Below the pieces are notes generated by a model that saw only the letters and a program-made list of their open reading frames with translations, searched no databases and was not told where the DNA came from. 64,000 nt of DNA from Clostridium ljungdahlii DSM 13528 (GTDB lineage Bacteria > Bacillota > Clostridia > Clostridiales > Clostridiaceae), in NCBI RefSeq assembly GCF_000143685.1, contig NC_014328.1, forward strand, positions 3,720,001-3,784,000. The letters run 5' to 3'. Shown in pieces: positions 44,389 through 53,260 of this stretch (position 1 is the stretch's first letter; the number at the start of each line of letters is the position of its first letter). A program made the translations under genes and the position numbers.

Positions 44389-44573
44389 ATATTTTTACAA
44401 CAATGAAGCACTTTTAAATGTTTTGTACATAAGTCTTAGTAAAAAATTCGTAAAAATCTTAGAATTTTTGAATTGTTTGAGGTACGAGTTTTCAAAAGTT
44501 CTTAGATTTTCTAGAATTTTTTGCTTAGACTTATCAAAATATTTAATGGGCTGAAGGTTGTAAAAACATGCGG
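44389..44573 (+). repeat. Long palindromic repeat, subfamily A, inside the pheS-pheT operon
   Basis: Starts CATATTTTTACAACAATGAA and ends GAAGGTTGTAAAAACATGCG; TAAGTCTTAGTAAAAAATTC on one side mirrors TTTTTTGCTTAGACTTAT on the other, and the loop is TTTGAGGTACGAGTT at 44489-44503. It lies 75 bp from the B copy, making a B-spacer-A composite that fills most of the 545-bp gap between pheS and pheT. Confidence 0.85.
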
Positions 44574-44604
44574 AGAATGAGTTAACTTTTATTTAGAAAC
44601 TCTA

Positions 44605-45618
44605 TTAAAATTGATTTAAAAATCTCATGTCACTTTCATACATGTTTCTTATATCATCTATTCCGTATTTTAACATGACCATCCTATCTACACCCATTCC
44701 AAAAGCAAATCCACTATAAACTTCAGGATCTATTCCACAATTTCTAAGTACCTGAGGATGAACCATTCCGCATCCTAAAAGTTCTATCCACCCTTCTCCC
44801 TTACATACTCTGCAGCCTTTTCCATGGCATACAAAGCAACTGGCATCCATTTCTGCAGAAGGTTCTGTAAAAGGGAAATGATGAGGTCTGAATTTTGTAC
44901 GTATGTCATTTCCGAATAACTTTTTAGCAAATAGTTCAAGAGTGCCTTTTAAATTTGCAAAAGTTATACCTTTGTCAACTACTAGGCCTTCCATTTGATA
45001 AAATATAGGTGAATGAGTAGCATCCACTGAATCTGAACGATAAACTTTACCTGGAGATATCATCTTTATTGGGGGTTTTTGTTTTTCCATAGTTCTTACC
45101 TGTATTGGAGAAGTTTGAGTTCTAAGCACTACATTGTCATTTATATAAAAGGTATCCTGTTCACCCCTTGCTGGATGATTTTTAGGTATGTTAAGTGCTT
45201 CAAAGTTATAATAATCCTTCTCTACTTCAGGACCTTCTTCTATAGTAAATCCCATAGAAATAAATATCTGTTTCATCTCTTCTAGTGTTTGTTCTAGCGG
45301 ATGGCGCTTTCCTACAGTTTGCTTTATGCCAGGCATAGTAATATCAATTGTTTCATTCTGCAGCTTTGCTTGTATAGCACTTGATTTTATCTTTTTTGAT
45401 GCCTCTTCTATAGCATTTTCCAGTGTACTCCTCACTTCATTGGCAAGCTTACCAATTGCAGGTCTTTCTTCTTTGGAAAGATCCTTCATGCCCCTGAGTA
45501 TTTTTGTAAGTTCTCCCTTTTTACCTAAATATTTAACTCTTATATCCTCTATATCTAACTTTTTATTTTTTAATTCGTTAAAGGCATTTTCCTTTATCTG
45601 TTTTAATTCTTCTTTCAT
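44605..45618 (-). CDS. pheS: Phenylalanyl-tRNA synthetase alpha subunit
   Basis: A class II synthetase alpha subunit of about 337 residues. The N-terminal coiled coil is followed by the catalytic core: [40 protein letters not shown], motif 2 [20 protein letters not shown] and motif 3 [21 protein letters not shown] Cys cluster ([17 protein letters not shown]) is as usual. AAAGGAG before ATG 45616-45618 shows that the six-codon upstream extension is not used. It is first in the pheST operon, behind a T-box leader. The unusually large gap to pheT holds the palindromes. Confidence 0.95.
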   Translation of the reverse strand: MKEELKQIKENAFNELKNKKLDIEDIRVKYLGKKGELTKILRGMKDLSKEERPAIGKLANEVRSTLENAIEEASKKIKSSAIQAKLQNETIDITMPGIKQTVGKRHPLEQTLEEMKQIFISMGFTIEEGPEVEKDYYNFEALNIPKNHPARGEQDTFYINDNVVLRTQTSPIQVRTMEKQKPPIKMISPGKVYRSDSVDATHSPIFYQMEGLVVDKGITFANLKGTLELFAKKLFGNDIRTKFRPHHFPFTEPSAEMDASCFVCHGKGCRVCKGEGWIELLGCGMVHPQVLRNCGIDPEVYSGFAFGMGVDRMVMLKYGIDDIRNMYESDMRFLNQF

Positions 45619-45661
45619 TTTAAACTCTCCTTTCACTACAATCTTTTTAATTTAAAACAAA

Positions 45662-45922
45662 AATAAAAAGCCCATCCCTCTAAGGGACGAACTTTGATCC
45701 GCGTTACCACCCAAATTGATACTATTAGAAATAATATCCTCTTTGTATATTTTAACGATAATTAACCGCTGACTACTAATTATAATTTCACAGCCAGTAC
45801 TCCAGGAGGAACTTCAATATATAATGTTTTAAAAAAAGCTTTCAGCCCTGACTTTTTTTCTCTGATAAAAATCATATATCTACTTTCTCTTTCACAGTAA
45901 GTGTCCTTATTCAACTTTTATT
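45662..45922 (-). ncRNA. T-box leader of pheST
   Basis: On the minus strand GGGTGGTAACGCGGAT is the T-box, followed by a terminator (GTTCGTCCC with GGGATGGGC, then TTTTTATTTTTG). Upstream are AGAGAAAGTAGAT (AG-box region) and GAAGTTCCTCC, whose TTC is the likely phenylalanine specifier codon. Confidence 0.88.
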
Positions 45923-45966
45923 ATTATATCTTTAAATTCTACATATATATTTACATATTGTCAACA

Positions 45967-46749
45967 TTAAATTAAATTTTGTCTTACTGCTTCGAACATC
46001 ATTATGGACGCCGCTGCAGACACATTTAATGATTCAGCACCACCTGGCATCGGTATCTTTACCTTTATATCAGAAATATCCTGTATGGTTTTGCTAAGAC
46101 CATTTCCTTCATTTCCCACCGCAATTATAACTTTTCCTTTTAAATTTGCGCTATAAAAGCTAATATCAGTGTCCAGAGAACTTCCTATCAACTTAAATCC
46201 ACTTTTTCTGAGAAGTTCTACTTTTTTCAAGTCCTCATCATAGATTACAGGTACATGAAATATAGAGCCCATTGTTGATCTCAACGTCTTCTCATTATAT
46301 ATATCTACCGTTCCCTTTGTAATTATAACCCCTAAAGCTCCAGAAGCATGTGCACTTCTTATTATAGTACCCATATTGCCTGGATCTTGAATCTTATCTG
46401 CCAGTATATAAAATCCTTCTTTGTTTGAGGCTTTCAATTCTCTATTTTCCACTACAGCAGCTATTCCCTGAGGATTTTCAGTATTCACCATAGCCTTAAA
46501 TACACCTTTTTCCATAAAATACACAGGGAAATCACATTGAAAATTTTCTTTTAGTAAAAGTTTTTCCCACTTATCTGTAAAGTCACTGCTTAGAAAAATT
46601 GAAGATATTTTGAAATCAGAATAAAGTGCCTCTCTTACAAACCTAAAACCTTCTATTAAAAACTTGCCCTCTTGAACCCTGTATTTCTTTTCCTTTAACT
46701 TTTTCACTTCTTTTATATGTGCATTATCTTTACTTTTAATTATATCCAT
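45967..46749 (-). CDS. TrmH/SpoU family RNA 2'-O-methyltransferase
   Basis: A 260-residue protein. The N-terminal substrate-binding domain has KSKDNAHIKEVKKLKEKKYR and GKFLIEGFRFVREAL; the SPOUT knot domain has KIQDPGNMGTIIRSAHASGA, VIIAVGNEGNGLSKTIQDIS and IPMPGGAESLNVSAAASIMM, the three SpoU motifs. Gm or Um methylation of 23S rRNA (RlmB/YsgA-type) is the likely job; the exact nucleotide is not predictable. It sits between rplT and pheS, the usual clostridial place, and has a strong terminator upstream that ends the rplT operon. Confidence 0.88.
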   Translation of the reverse strand: MDIIKSKDNAHIKEVKKLKEKKYRVQEGKFLIEGFRFVREALYSDFKISSIFLSSDFTDKWEKLLLKENFQCDFPVYFMEKGVFKAMVNTENPQGIAAVVENRELKASNKEGFYILADKIQDPGNMGTIIRSAHASGALGVIITKGTVDIYNEKTLRSTMGSIFHVPVIYDEDLKKVELLRKSGFKLIGSSLDTDISFYSANLKGKVIIAVGNEGNGLSKTIQDISDIKVKIPMPGGAESLNVSAAASIMMFEAVRQNLI

Positions 46750-46782
46750 AATAGTCCACCTTATTATGATAATTTACCTATA

Positions 46783-46814
46783 AAAAAGTACAGCATAATT
46801 ATGCTGTACTTTTT
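46783..46814 (-). terminator. Terminator of the infC-rpmI-rplT operon
   Basis: AAAAAGTACAGCATAA and its exact complement TTATGCTGTACTTTTT form an uninterrupted palindrome ending in a T-run, 14 bp after the rplT stop codon. It may work in both directions. Confidence 0.88.
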
Positions 46815-46827
46815 ATGTAATATAATA

Positions 46828-47187
46828 TTATGCATTTAGTTGTTTTTTAGCTACTTCAACTAATTCAGTAAATCCTTTAGGATCATTTATAGCTATTTCT
46901 GAAAGCATCTTTCTATTCATATTAATGCCTGCAGTCTTTATTCCATTTATAAACTTGGAATATGAAAGTCCATTCATTCTAGTTGCAGCATTTATTCTAG
47001 CTATCCATAATTTTCTAAAGTCCCTCTTCTTTAATCTTCTTCCTATATATGAATATCTTAGAGCCCTTAAAACTGTTTCATTAGCAGTTCTAAATAATCT
47101 ACTTTTTCCGCCATAATAACCTTTTGCAAGCTTTAATATTTTTTTATGATGTTTACGAGCGTTTACTGCTCTTTTTACTCTTGCCAT
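46828..47187 (-). CDS. rplT: 50S ribosomal protein L20
   Basis: A 119-residue protein matching L20 end to end: [60 protein letters not shown] and [20 protein letters not shown]. It is an early 23S rRNA assembly protein and, in Firmicutes, the repressor of this operon, binding the leader upstream of infC. It follows rpmI by 28 bp. AAAAGGAGGTTTT lies before the ATG. Confidence 0.98.
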   Translation of the reverse strand: MARVKRAVNARKHHKKILKLAKGYYGGKSRLFRTANETVLRALRYSYIGRRLKKRDFRKLWIARINAATRMNGLSYSKFINGIKTAGINMNRKMLSEIAINDPKGFTELVEVAKKQLNA

Positions 47188-47215
47188 AGTAAAACCTCCT
47201 TTTAGAATCCTTCAA

Positions 47216-47413
47216 TTATACGTAAGGCATTAATTTTTTCATAATTTTTTCTTGAGTTTCTGAAACAAGTCCTGCTTTTCTTAAATTTCTTTTAGTTTTT
47301 GCACTTTTCTTTGTAAGTATATGACTTTTAAAAGCTTTTGATCTCTTTAACTTACCAGTTCCTGTAATCTTAAATCTTTTTGCTACACTTCTTTTAGTTT
47401 TCATTTTTGGCAT
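47216..47413 (-). CDS. rpmI: 50S ribosomal protein L35
   Basis: A 65-residue, strongly basic protein with the L35 pattern: [40 protein letters not shown], ending [10 protein letters not shown]. It is the middle gene of infC-rpmI-rplT, with GAGGAGGAATTTATT in front of the ATG. Confidence 0.97.
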   Translation of the reverse strand: MPKMKTKRSVAKRFKITGTGKLKRSKAFKSHILTKKSAKTKRNLRKAGLVSETQEKIMKKLMPYV

Positions 47414-47432
47414 AATAAATTCCTCCTCTCAA

Positions 47433-47945
47433 TTATGCTTTCTTTGCTGATAAAAACATTATCATGTTTCTTCCTTCAAGCTTAGGTTGCCTTTCTATTA
47501 CACAAACATCCTGAAGTTTAGAATGAAATATATCTAAAATTTTTTTACCTATAAAGGAATAATCAGCTTCCCTTCCTCTAAATCTTACAGTAACTTTAAC
47601 TTTATCTCCTGCAAGTAAAAATTTTCTTGCATTTTTAGCTTTAATGGAAATATCATGTTCTTCTATTTTAGGGCTAAATCTAACTTCTTTTATATTAACA
47701 ACTTTCTGTTTTTTTCTAGCCTCTTTATCTTTTTTAACCTGCTCATACATAAATTTCCCATAATTCATGATTTTACAAACCGGTGGCTTTGCATTTGGAG
47801 ATATCATAACCAAATCCAATTCCTTTTCTTCTGCAAGTCTTAATGCTTCTTTTGATAATATAATTCCCATTTGACTTCCATCATCTGAAATAACTCTTAC
47901 TTCTTTTTCTACTATATCCTGATTTATAAGAAAACTTTTATTAAT
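47433..47945 (-). CDS. infC: Translation initiation factor IF-3
   Basis: IF-3 of about 170 residues: [20 protein letters not shown] at the N-terminus, [40 protein letters not shown], and the C-domain [20 protein letters not shown]. The only in-frame canonical codon upstream, GTG at 47952-47954, lies inside AGGAGGTG and cannot be used with that site. ATT at 47943-47945 is 6 nt after it and matches the usual N-terminus (INKSFLIN), so an AUU start is called. AUU starts in infC let IF-3 lower its own synthesis. It heads the operon with rpmI and rplT. Confidence 0.95.
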   Translation of the reverse strand: MNKSFLINQDIVEKEVRVISDDGSQMGIILSKEALRLAEEKELDLVMISPNAKPPVCKIMNYGKFMYEQVKKDKEARKKQKVVNIKEVRFSPKIEEHDISIKAKNARKFLLAGDKVKVTVRFRGREADYSFIGKKILDIFHSKLQDVCVIERQPKLEGRNMIMFLSAKKA

Positions 47946-47974
47946 GATTTTCACCTCCTAGGTGGAATTTAACA

Positions 47975-48112
47975 AAGCATATAAAAAAGGACAGCTGCCG
48001 CCGTCCTTTGAATACATCAATAATAAAGAATCCTTTTAATTAAGAAATCTTCATAACCTTACTGGCTGTGCCGTAAGGTGAGAAACGGCTAGTTTCTTCT
48101 TAACGAATTACA
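47975..48112 (-). ncRNA. Leader of infC-rpmI-rplT (L20-type autoregulatory leader)
   Basis: On the minus strand AAGGACGGCGGCAGCTGTCCTT followed by seven T is a terminator hairpin about 30 nt before the infC ribosome binding site. Upstream is a structured part with GCCGTTTCTCACCTTACGGC. In Firmicutes this operon is controlled by L20 binding to such a leader; the element is called from its position and the terminator, not from an alignment. Confidence 0.7.
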
Positions 48113-48153
48113 TTATACTATTGTTATAGCTTATAGTCAATATATAATTTTAA

Positions 48154-50067
48154 TTATATATCACTTATTTTTTTATCTATTTCATCTTTAAGTTTTGAAA
48201 TGAAATCATCTAGTGCCATAGTTCCCATATCTCCGCCTTTTCTGCTTCTTACAGATATAGTTTTATCTTTCATTTCTTTTTCTCCTAGTACAATCATATA
48301 AGGAACTTTCTGCATTTGAGCTTCTCTTATCTTATATCCTATCTTCTCATTTCTCATATCTGATTCTACCCTTATATCATTTTCCTTTAACTTTTCAACT
48401 ACTTCATTTACGTAGTCATCCTGAGCATCAGTAATATTCATTACTTCAACTTGTACTGGTGCAAGCCAAGCTGGAAATGCTCCTGCGTAGTTCTCTATCA
48501 AAATTCCTATAAATCTTTCTATAGATCCAAATACAACTCTGTGAACCATAACTGGTCTGTGCTTTTCCCCATCTGCTCCAACATAAGTTAAATCAAATCT
48601 TTCTGGCATCTGGAAATCCAATTGAACAGTTCCACACTGCCAAGTTCTTCCTATGGAATCTTTTAAGTGGAAATCTATCTTAGGTCCGTAGAAAGCTCCA
48701 TCTCCTTCATTTACCTTATAATCAAGTCCTACTGCTTTTAATGCATCTTTAAGTCCTTCAGTTGCAGCTTCCCAGTCTTCATCACTTCCCATAGAATCTT
48801 CAGGTCTTGTTGATAATTCAACGAAATACTCAAATTTAAATACTTTATAGAAACTGTCTATAAGTTTTATTACATTTACTATTTCATCTTTCATATTATC
48901 TTTAGTCATAAATATGTGAGCATCATCTTGAGTAAAGCATCTTACTCTCATGAGTCCATGAAGAGCTCCAGATTTTTCATGTCTATGAACAATTCCCATT
49001 TCACCATATCTTATAGGAAGGTCTCTATAAGAATGTATTTTGTTCTTATAAACAAGTATAGAACCAGGACAGTTCATTGGCTTTATAGCATAATCTTCAT
49101 CATCTATTTTTGTAAAATACATATTTTCTTTATAATGATCCCAATGTCCTGATTGATGCCACAATTCTTCATTTAATATAATAGGAGTCATTATCTCATC
49201 ATATCCTGCTTTATGGTGAACTTGTCTCCAGTAATTTTGAAGTTCATTTCTTATAATCATTCCCTTTGGATGGAAGAATGGGAATCCAGGTCCTTCTTCA
49301 TGTATGCTGAAGAGATCAAGTTCTTTTCCAAGTTTTCTGTGATCTCTCTTTTTAGCCTCTTCCATCATTGTTAAATAATCTTTAAGGTCATTCTTTTTTT
49401 CAAAGGCAGTACCATATATTCTCTGGAGCATTTTGTTCTTTTCATTTCCTCTCCAATAAGCTCCTGCAATTGAAAGAAGTTTTACAACTTTAACTTTACC
49501 TGTTGATGGTACATGAGGTCCTGCACATAAATCTACAAAATCTCCCTGTTTATAAAAAGATATAATTTCATCTTCAGGCAAATCTTTTATAAGCTGAACT
49601 TTATAAGGCTCATTCTTTTCTTCCATTAACTTTACAGCTTCATCTCTTGTGAGTTCAAATCTCTCCAATTTTTCATTTTCTTTTATTATCTTATTCATTT
49701 CACCTTCAATTTTCTCAAGCAATTCCGGTGTAAATGAAAAGTCAGCATCCATATCATAGTAAAATCCATCATCTATAGAAGGTCCTATAGCTAACTTCAC
49801 TTCTGGATACAATCTTTTAACTGCCTGTGCAAGTATATGAGATCCAGTATGCCTTAATATCTTTTTTCCATCTTCATCTTCAAATGTCAAAATTTCAAGT
49901 TTACAATCTTCATTAATTTCCTTGTTAAGTTCCTCTACTTTACCATTTATTTTAGCTCCTAGAGCCTTTTTACCAAGTGAAGTGCTTAATTTTGCTGCAA
50001 CATCAGCTACTTTTAATCCTTTTTCTACTTCAAGTTCTTTTCCATCTTTTAAGACTATCTTTATCAT
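48154..50067 (-). CDS. thrS: Threonyl-tRNA synthetase
   Basis: A 637-residue class II synthetase, full length. Domains in order: TGS (IKIVLKDGKELEVEKGLKVA), the editing domain with HTGSHILAQAVKRLYPEVKL and the CAGPHVP zinc-like motif, the catalytic core with PMNCPGSILVYKNKIHSYRD and MRVRCFTQDDAHIFMTKDNM, and the C-terminal anticodon-binding domain. The zinc ligands C/H/H of the active site are present. It charges tRNA-Thr and edits Ser-tRNA-Thr. A T-box leader with an ACC specifier precedes it. Confidence 0.97.
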   Translation of the reverse strand: MIKIVLKDGKELEVEKGLKVADVAAKLSTSLGKKALGAKINGKVEELNKEINEDCKLEILTFEDEDGKKILRHTGSHILAQAVKRLYPEVKLAIGPSIDDGFYYDMDADFSFTPELLEKIEGEMNKIIKENEKLERFELTRDEAVKLMEEKNEPYKVQLIKDLPEDEIISFYKQGDFVDLCAGPHVPSTGKVKVVKLLSIAGAYWRGNEKNKMLQRIYGTAFEKKNDLKDYLTMMEEAKKRDHRKLGKELDLFSIHEEGPGFPFFHPKGMIIRNELQNYWRQVHHKAGYDEIMTPIILNEELWHQSGHWDHYKENMYFTKIDDEDYAIKPMNCPGSILVYKNKIHSYRDLPIRYGEMGIVHRHEKSGALHGLMRVRCFTQDDAHIFMTKDNMKDEIVNVIKLIDSFYKVFKFEYFVELSTRPEDSMGSDEDWEAATEGLKDALKAVGLDYKVNEGDGAFYGPKIDFHLKDSIGRTWQCGTVQLDFQMPERFDLTYVGADGEKHRPVMVHRVVFGSIERFIGILIENYAGAFPAWLAPVQVEVMNITDAQDDYVNEVVEKLKENDIRVESDMRNEKIGYKIREAQMQKVPYMIVLGEKEMKDKTISVRSRKGGDMGTMALDDFISKLKDEIDKKISDI

Positions 50068-50142
50068 ATTTACTCCTCCTCATATAATTAGTTTTATACT
50101 GAATTTACATTCAAACAGTACTTGAAACTTAAAATTAAGCAA

Positions 50143-50520
50143 TAAAAAAAACTCTCCCACAAAATGGGGCGAGTATTATCACGGTTCCACCCAAATTAAT
50201 AGCATTAACCTTTTAATAAAACAAATAAATATACTGCAAAAAAAATCATACTACATATTATATGTAAATTAAAACTTTTTTCACAATTACTTATAAGATT
50301 AAGCTGTCTGCTTTAATTAAAAAATTAAAAGCAACATGCTATTATCTTTGAATCCATAACGCAGATTAGCGGGAAATACTTACTTAATTTCAGTATACAA
50401 CTCAAAGGTGGTATTCAATAAATCTTGCCTAAAGGATATTTCAGCTTAAAATCCTTCTCTCTTAAGGTAATTGATTTACTTACTTTTCCTCTTCATGGCC
50501 TTTATCCTATTTGAGCTTAT
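50143..50520 (-). ncRNA. T-box leader of thrS
   Basis: On the minus strand TTTGGGTGGAACCGTGATA is the T-box, followed by a terminator (CTCGCCCCATTTTGTGGGAG then a long T-run). Far upstream are GAGGAAAAGTAAG (AG-box) and GAATACCACCTTTGAG, whose ACC is the likely threonine specifier. The leader is long, about 380 nt. Confidence 0.88.
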
Positions 50521-50678
50521 TATATTATTCTGCAATGGGTATGTCAATATGAGAATGTAAATTTTTTATTCTATAGTTGTCCAATTCTATAGCATACGGA
50601 GACTTCTACACAAAATTTAAATCATACTCTGAATAGTTAACTTCTGAACATATGAGATTTTGACTTAATGTAAAAATA
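50521..50678. other. Non-coding DNA between the thrS leader and ytxC terminator
   Basis: About 160 bp of AT-rich DNA. It presumably contains the thrS promoter; no other feature is convincing. Confidence 0.4.
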
Positions 50679-50699
50679 ATGCGAAGCAAAGCTTCGCAA
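50679..50699 (-). terminator. Terminator after the ytxC-like gene
   Basis: TGCGAAGC and GCTTCGCA around a 3-nt loop; on the minus strand it is followed by TTATTTTTAC. It lies 37 bp after the stop codon at 50736. Confidence 0.65.
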
Positions 50700-50735
50700 G
50701 TTAAGAATTAATAATGAAAAATTAATTAAAAATAT

Positions 50736-51626
50736 CTACACCCTATTTAAACTATTTTTTATAGTTTTGCAAATACCACAATTATTACAAAATTGTACTT
50801 TATGAGTAAACACTTTTTTAATAGTATCAATAAGTTCTGTATTTTTACAATTTTCCACGCAGTGAATAACTATTTTTTCAGGTGAATTAGTTATAAGTGC
50901 ACTTATTAAAACATCATCAGAATAAGTATCATTTCCATATCTTAATTCCGTTAAATCTCTAAAAAAATTATCTGTTATTTCTTCTCCCTTTTTATTTTTT
51001 ATAATATAGCTTCCATCATTATCAATAATTATATTCACATAATCTATTTTGCTCTCTTGGATATCCACAAAATACTTTAAAAGCTTTATAAATTCATCGT
51101 ATTCTTTTTCTACCATATATTTTTCCACTACTTTATCAACTATAACTTCTAAATCATTAAAAATCTCTTTTCTCCTAAAAGTTATGAAACCATCTACATT
51201 TATTTCCTTATTTTCAGCCATACAATCTGATATTTTATTCAAGATATCGTTCTTTTTATTTATACAATAAATGGAGTTTTCATCTATAATTGTGCTTCTT
51301 CCCTTTAACACTTCCATGCTCTTTTCTCCAATTTTCTCTAAATCTTCATATTTTAAAAAGAAATACGTATCTGATAAAAAAAGCATAGCATCTTTTTCAT
51401 AAAATTCATCTACCAATATGTTATAAATTATATTTGAAACACACATATTAAATATATTCATAAGTTTATTGTTAATTTCCCCGTCACAAAATACCTTAAG
51501 GAAGTGAGTACCTTTTTCAATATTTTCATATATTCCAATGAGCACATTTTTATTTTTAAAATATTCTTTTAAATCTCTTATTCCCTGGATTATACACTCT
51601 CTTTCTTTACTATATACCATCGTCAA
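50736..51626 (-). CDS. ytxC: YtxC-like sporulation protein
   Basis: A protein of about 296 residues with no signal or membrane segment. The YtxC family pattern is recognisable: a variable N-terminal half, DGFITFRRKEIFNDLEVIVD in the middle, a LISALITNSPEKIVIHCVEN-type core, and a C-terminal cysteine cluster VQFCNNCGICK. YtxC is known as a sporulation-associated protein without assigned chemistry, and in clostridia it usually sits just upstream of thrS, as here. The start is uncertain: GAGGTG overlaps a GTG; TTG at 51624-51626 and ATG at 51618-51620 are both possible. Confidence 0.7.
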   Translation of the reverse strand: MTMVYSKERECIIQGIRDLKEYFKNKNVLIGIYENIEKGTHFLKVFCDGEINNKLMNIFNMCVSNIIYNILVDEFYEKDAMLFLSDTYFFLKYEDLEKIGEKSMEVLKGRSTIIDENSIYCINKKNDILNKISDCMAENKEINVDGFITFRRKEIFNDLEVIVDKVVEKYMVEKEYDEFIKLLKYFVDIQESKIDYVNIIIDNDGSYIIKNKKGEEITDNFFRDLTELRYGNDTYSDDVLISALITNSPEKIVIHCVENCKNTELIDTIKKVFTHKVQFCNNCGICKTIKNSLNRV

Positions 51627-51754
51627 TAACAGCACCTCTCAACACTCCCTTCCAAAATAGTATGTGTCTAAAATAAATCTATATTCAAATTTCTATTGTC
51701 AAATATCGACAGCTAAATTCTCCAAAAATACCCAATAAAAATTAATTTAGCAAG

Positions 51755-51825
51755 TGATTCTTAGGTTCAACTAGAGTTTACTCATAAGGATGACTTTCCG
51801 CAGCTGAACCTTATTAACAGTATAG
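51755..51825 (+). other. Stem-loop upstream of the tRNA operon, function unknown
   Basis: GGTTCA and TGAACC enclose about 36 nt with an inner GAGTTTACTC hairpin and the segment GGATGACTTTCCGCAGC. It has higher GC than its surroundings and looks like structured RNA or an element end, but matches no family I can name. The rest of 51627-51892 shows nothing else. Confidence 0.35.
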
Positions 51826-51892
51826 AAAGGACGTAAATGCTAGCAATGGTAGCGATCGAATAAAATTATTACAAATATTTAGTGCACAAGTA

Positions 51893-51921
51893 TTGACAAT
51901 ATACCTATACCAAGATATAAT
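51893..51921 (+). promoter_or_regulatory. Consensus sigma-A promoter of the tRNA operon
   Basis: TTGACA (51893-51898), exactly 17 nt, TATAAT (51916-51921): a perfect housekeeping promoter 28 bp before the first tRNA. Confidence 0.93.
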
Positions 51922-51949
51922 ATTAACTGTTGTGGCAGTATTGTCGTAA

Positions 51950-52025
51950 GGGCGCATAGCTCAGCTGGGAGAGCATCTGCCTTACAAGCAGAGGGTCACA
52001 GGTTCGAGCCCTGTTGTGCCCACCA
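51950..52025 (+). tRNA. tRNA-Val (anticodon TAC)
   Basis: A full cloverleaf: acceptor GGGCGCA with TGTGCCC, D-arm AGCTCAGCTGGGAGAGC, anticodon loop CTTACAA, T-arm with GGTTCGAGCC, and an encoded CCA. It is the first of four tandem tRNAs. Confidence 0.97.
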
Positions 52026-52088
52026 ATTTGTATACTATTACTTTTTTAAAGTATAGTTTGTAAATGTTCGAGGCAATATATTGTCTTT

Positions 52089-52164
<76 letters not shown>

Positions 52165-52176
52165 GATTTAAAACAT

Positions 52177-52251
52177 GCGGGAGTGGCTCAGTGGTAGAGC
52201 GTCACCTTGCCAAGGTGAACGTCGCGAGTTCGAATCTCGTCTTCCGCTCCA
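52177..52251 (+). tRNA. tRNA-Gly (anticodon GCC)
   Basis: Acceptor GCGGGAG with CTTCCGC (one G-U pair), D-arm GGCTCAGTGGTAGAGC, anticodon loop TTGCCAA, T-arm AGTTCGAATCT, encoded CCA. Confidence 0.97.
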
Positions 52252-52256
52252 ATAAT

Positions 52257-52330
<74 letters not shown>

Positions 52331-52331
52331 T

Positions 52332-52368
52332 AAAAAAAGTAGTCTATTCAATGGACTGCTTTTTTTAT
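52332..52368 (+). terminator. Terminator of the tRNA operon
   Basis: AAAAAAAGTAGTCTATT and AATGGACTGCTTTTTTT form a hairpin ending in a run of seven T. The A-run on the other strand lets it act for the L,D-transpeptidase gene too. Confidence 0.9.
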
Positions 52369-52470
52369 TGTATGAAGAGTATTGTTATACAGTTAAAAGT
52401 CAATTACTTATGGTGCACAAAATATATCACAAATAATAAGCCTATGTAATAGTAGCTATTATTGTGCAAA

Positions 52471-53133
52471 TTAATCCATCAATATTATTCTAAGCTTTTT
52501 ATAAAAATTCTTATCCACATCATGGCTTTCCGGAAGTTTATTATCCCTTCTAAATTTCATCACACATTTTTTCATACTCTCTCCATAGATACCATCCATA
52601 CTTCCGCAGTAGTATCCTGCATCTTTTAACCTTCTCTGTATTTCATACACATCTGCTCCCCGAACTCCAGGAGTTAATGTTCTCAATTCTTTTCCGAAGG
52701 GACCATACGGACCGCCATAAACAGCTACAATCATACCATAATAAACGTAATTATATAAATCTTCTACATCGCTGTTAAGCATTCTTATACATCCATGAGA
52801 AGCTTCACCTCCTATACTATGCGGTTTATTTGTACCATGTATTCCAAATTTACCCCAGGGGACATTTAATCCTATCCATCTTGTGCCAAAGCCTCCGCTC
52901 CAAGAAGCCATACTGACAACCTTCCAAGTTCCTATAGGTGAAGGTGTTTCAGATTTACCGCTAGCCACAGGATATTTTCTTATAATTGTGTTTTTATCTT
53001 TATCAATAAGATACAGCATTTCTTCTGTAACATCTACCAGTATTCCAAGGTTTTTCTTGGATTCCTTAGCTCTAATTATCGATGCATTAGGGAAAAACAA
53101 AATTAACAATAGTATAAAAGATATTTTTCTCAA
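52471..53133 (-). CDS. L,D-transpeptidase (YkuD) with peptidoglycan-binding domain
   Basis: A 220-residue secreted protein. A signal peptide (MRKISFILLLILFFPNASII) is followed by the YkuD domain, with GIHGTNKPHSIGGEASHGCI then RMLNSDVEDLY holding the catalytic His and SHGC cysteine. The C-terminal 65 residues form a peptidoglycan-binding-1 domain (ADVYEIQRRLKDAGYYCGSM, DGIYGESMKKCVMKFRRD). It forms 3-3 cross-links or attaches proteins in the cell wall; spore cortex roles are known in Bacillus. The start is TTG at 53131-53133, with GGAGGTGTAATTT upstream. Confidence 0.92.
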   Translation of the reverse strand: MRKISFILLLILFFPNASIIRAKESKKNLGILVDVTEEMLYLIDKDKNTIIRKYPVASGKSETPSPIGTWKVVSMASWSGGFGTRWIGLNVPWGKFGIHGTNKPHSIGGEASHGCIRMLNSDVEDLYNYVYYGMIVAVYGGPYGPFGKELRTLTPGVRGADVYEIQRRLKDAGYYCGSMDGIYGESMKKCVMKFRRDNKLPESHDVDKNFYKKLRIILMD

Positions 53134-53260
53134 AAATTACACCTCCACTTTACTAGTGTTTTATTTCATAATGAAAATATACGTATATATAAAAAGTGGA
53201 ATAATTTTATGAATTAGAGTACAATTCAAATAAATAAATATATAGATTGGAAGTGAAAAT

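Noticed and set aside
50521..50678. A second T-box upstream of thrS
   Set aside because: Only one T-box sequence and one terminator are present; the length comes from a long stem I to antiterminator linker.
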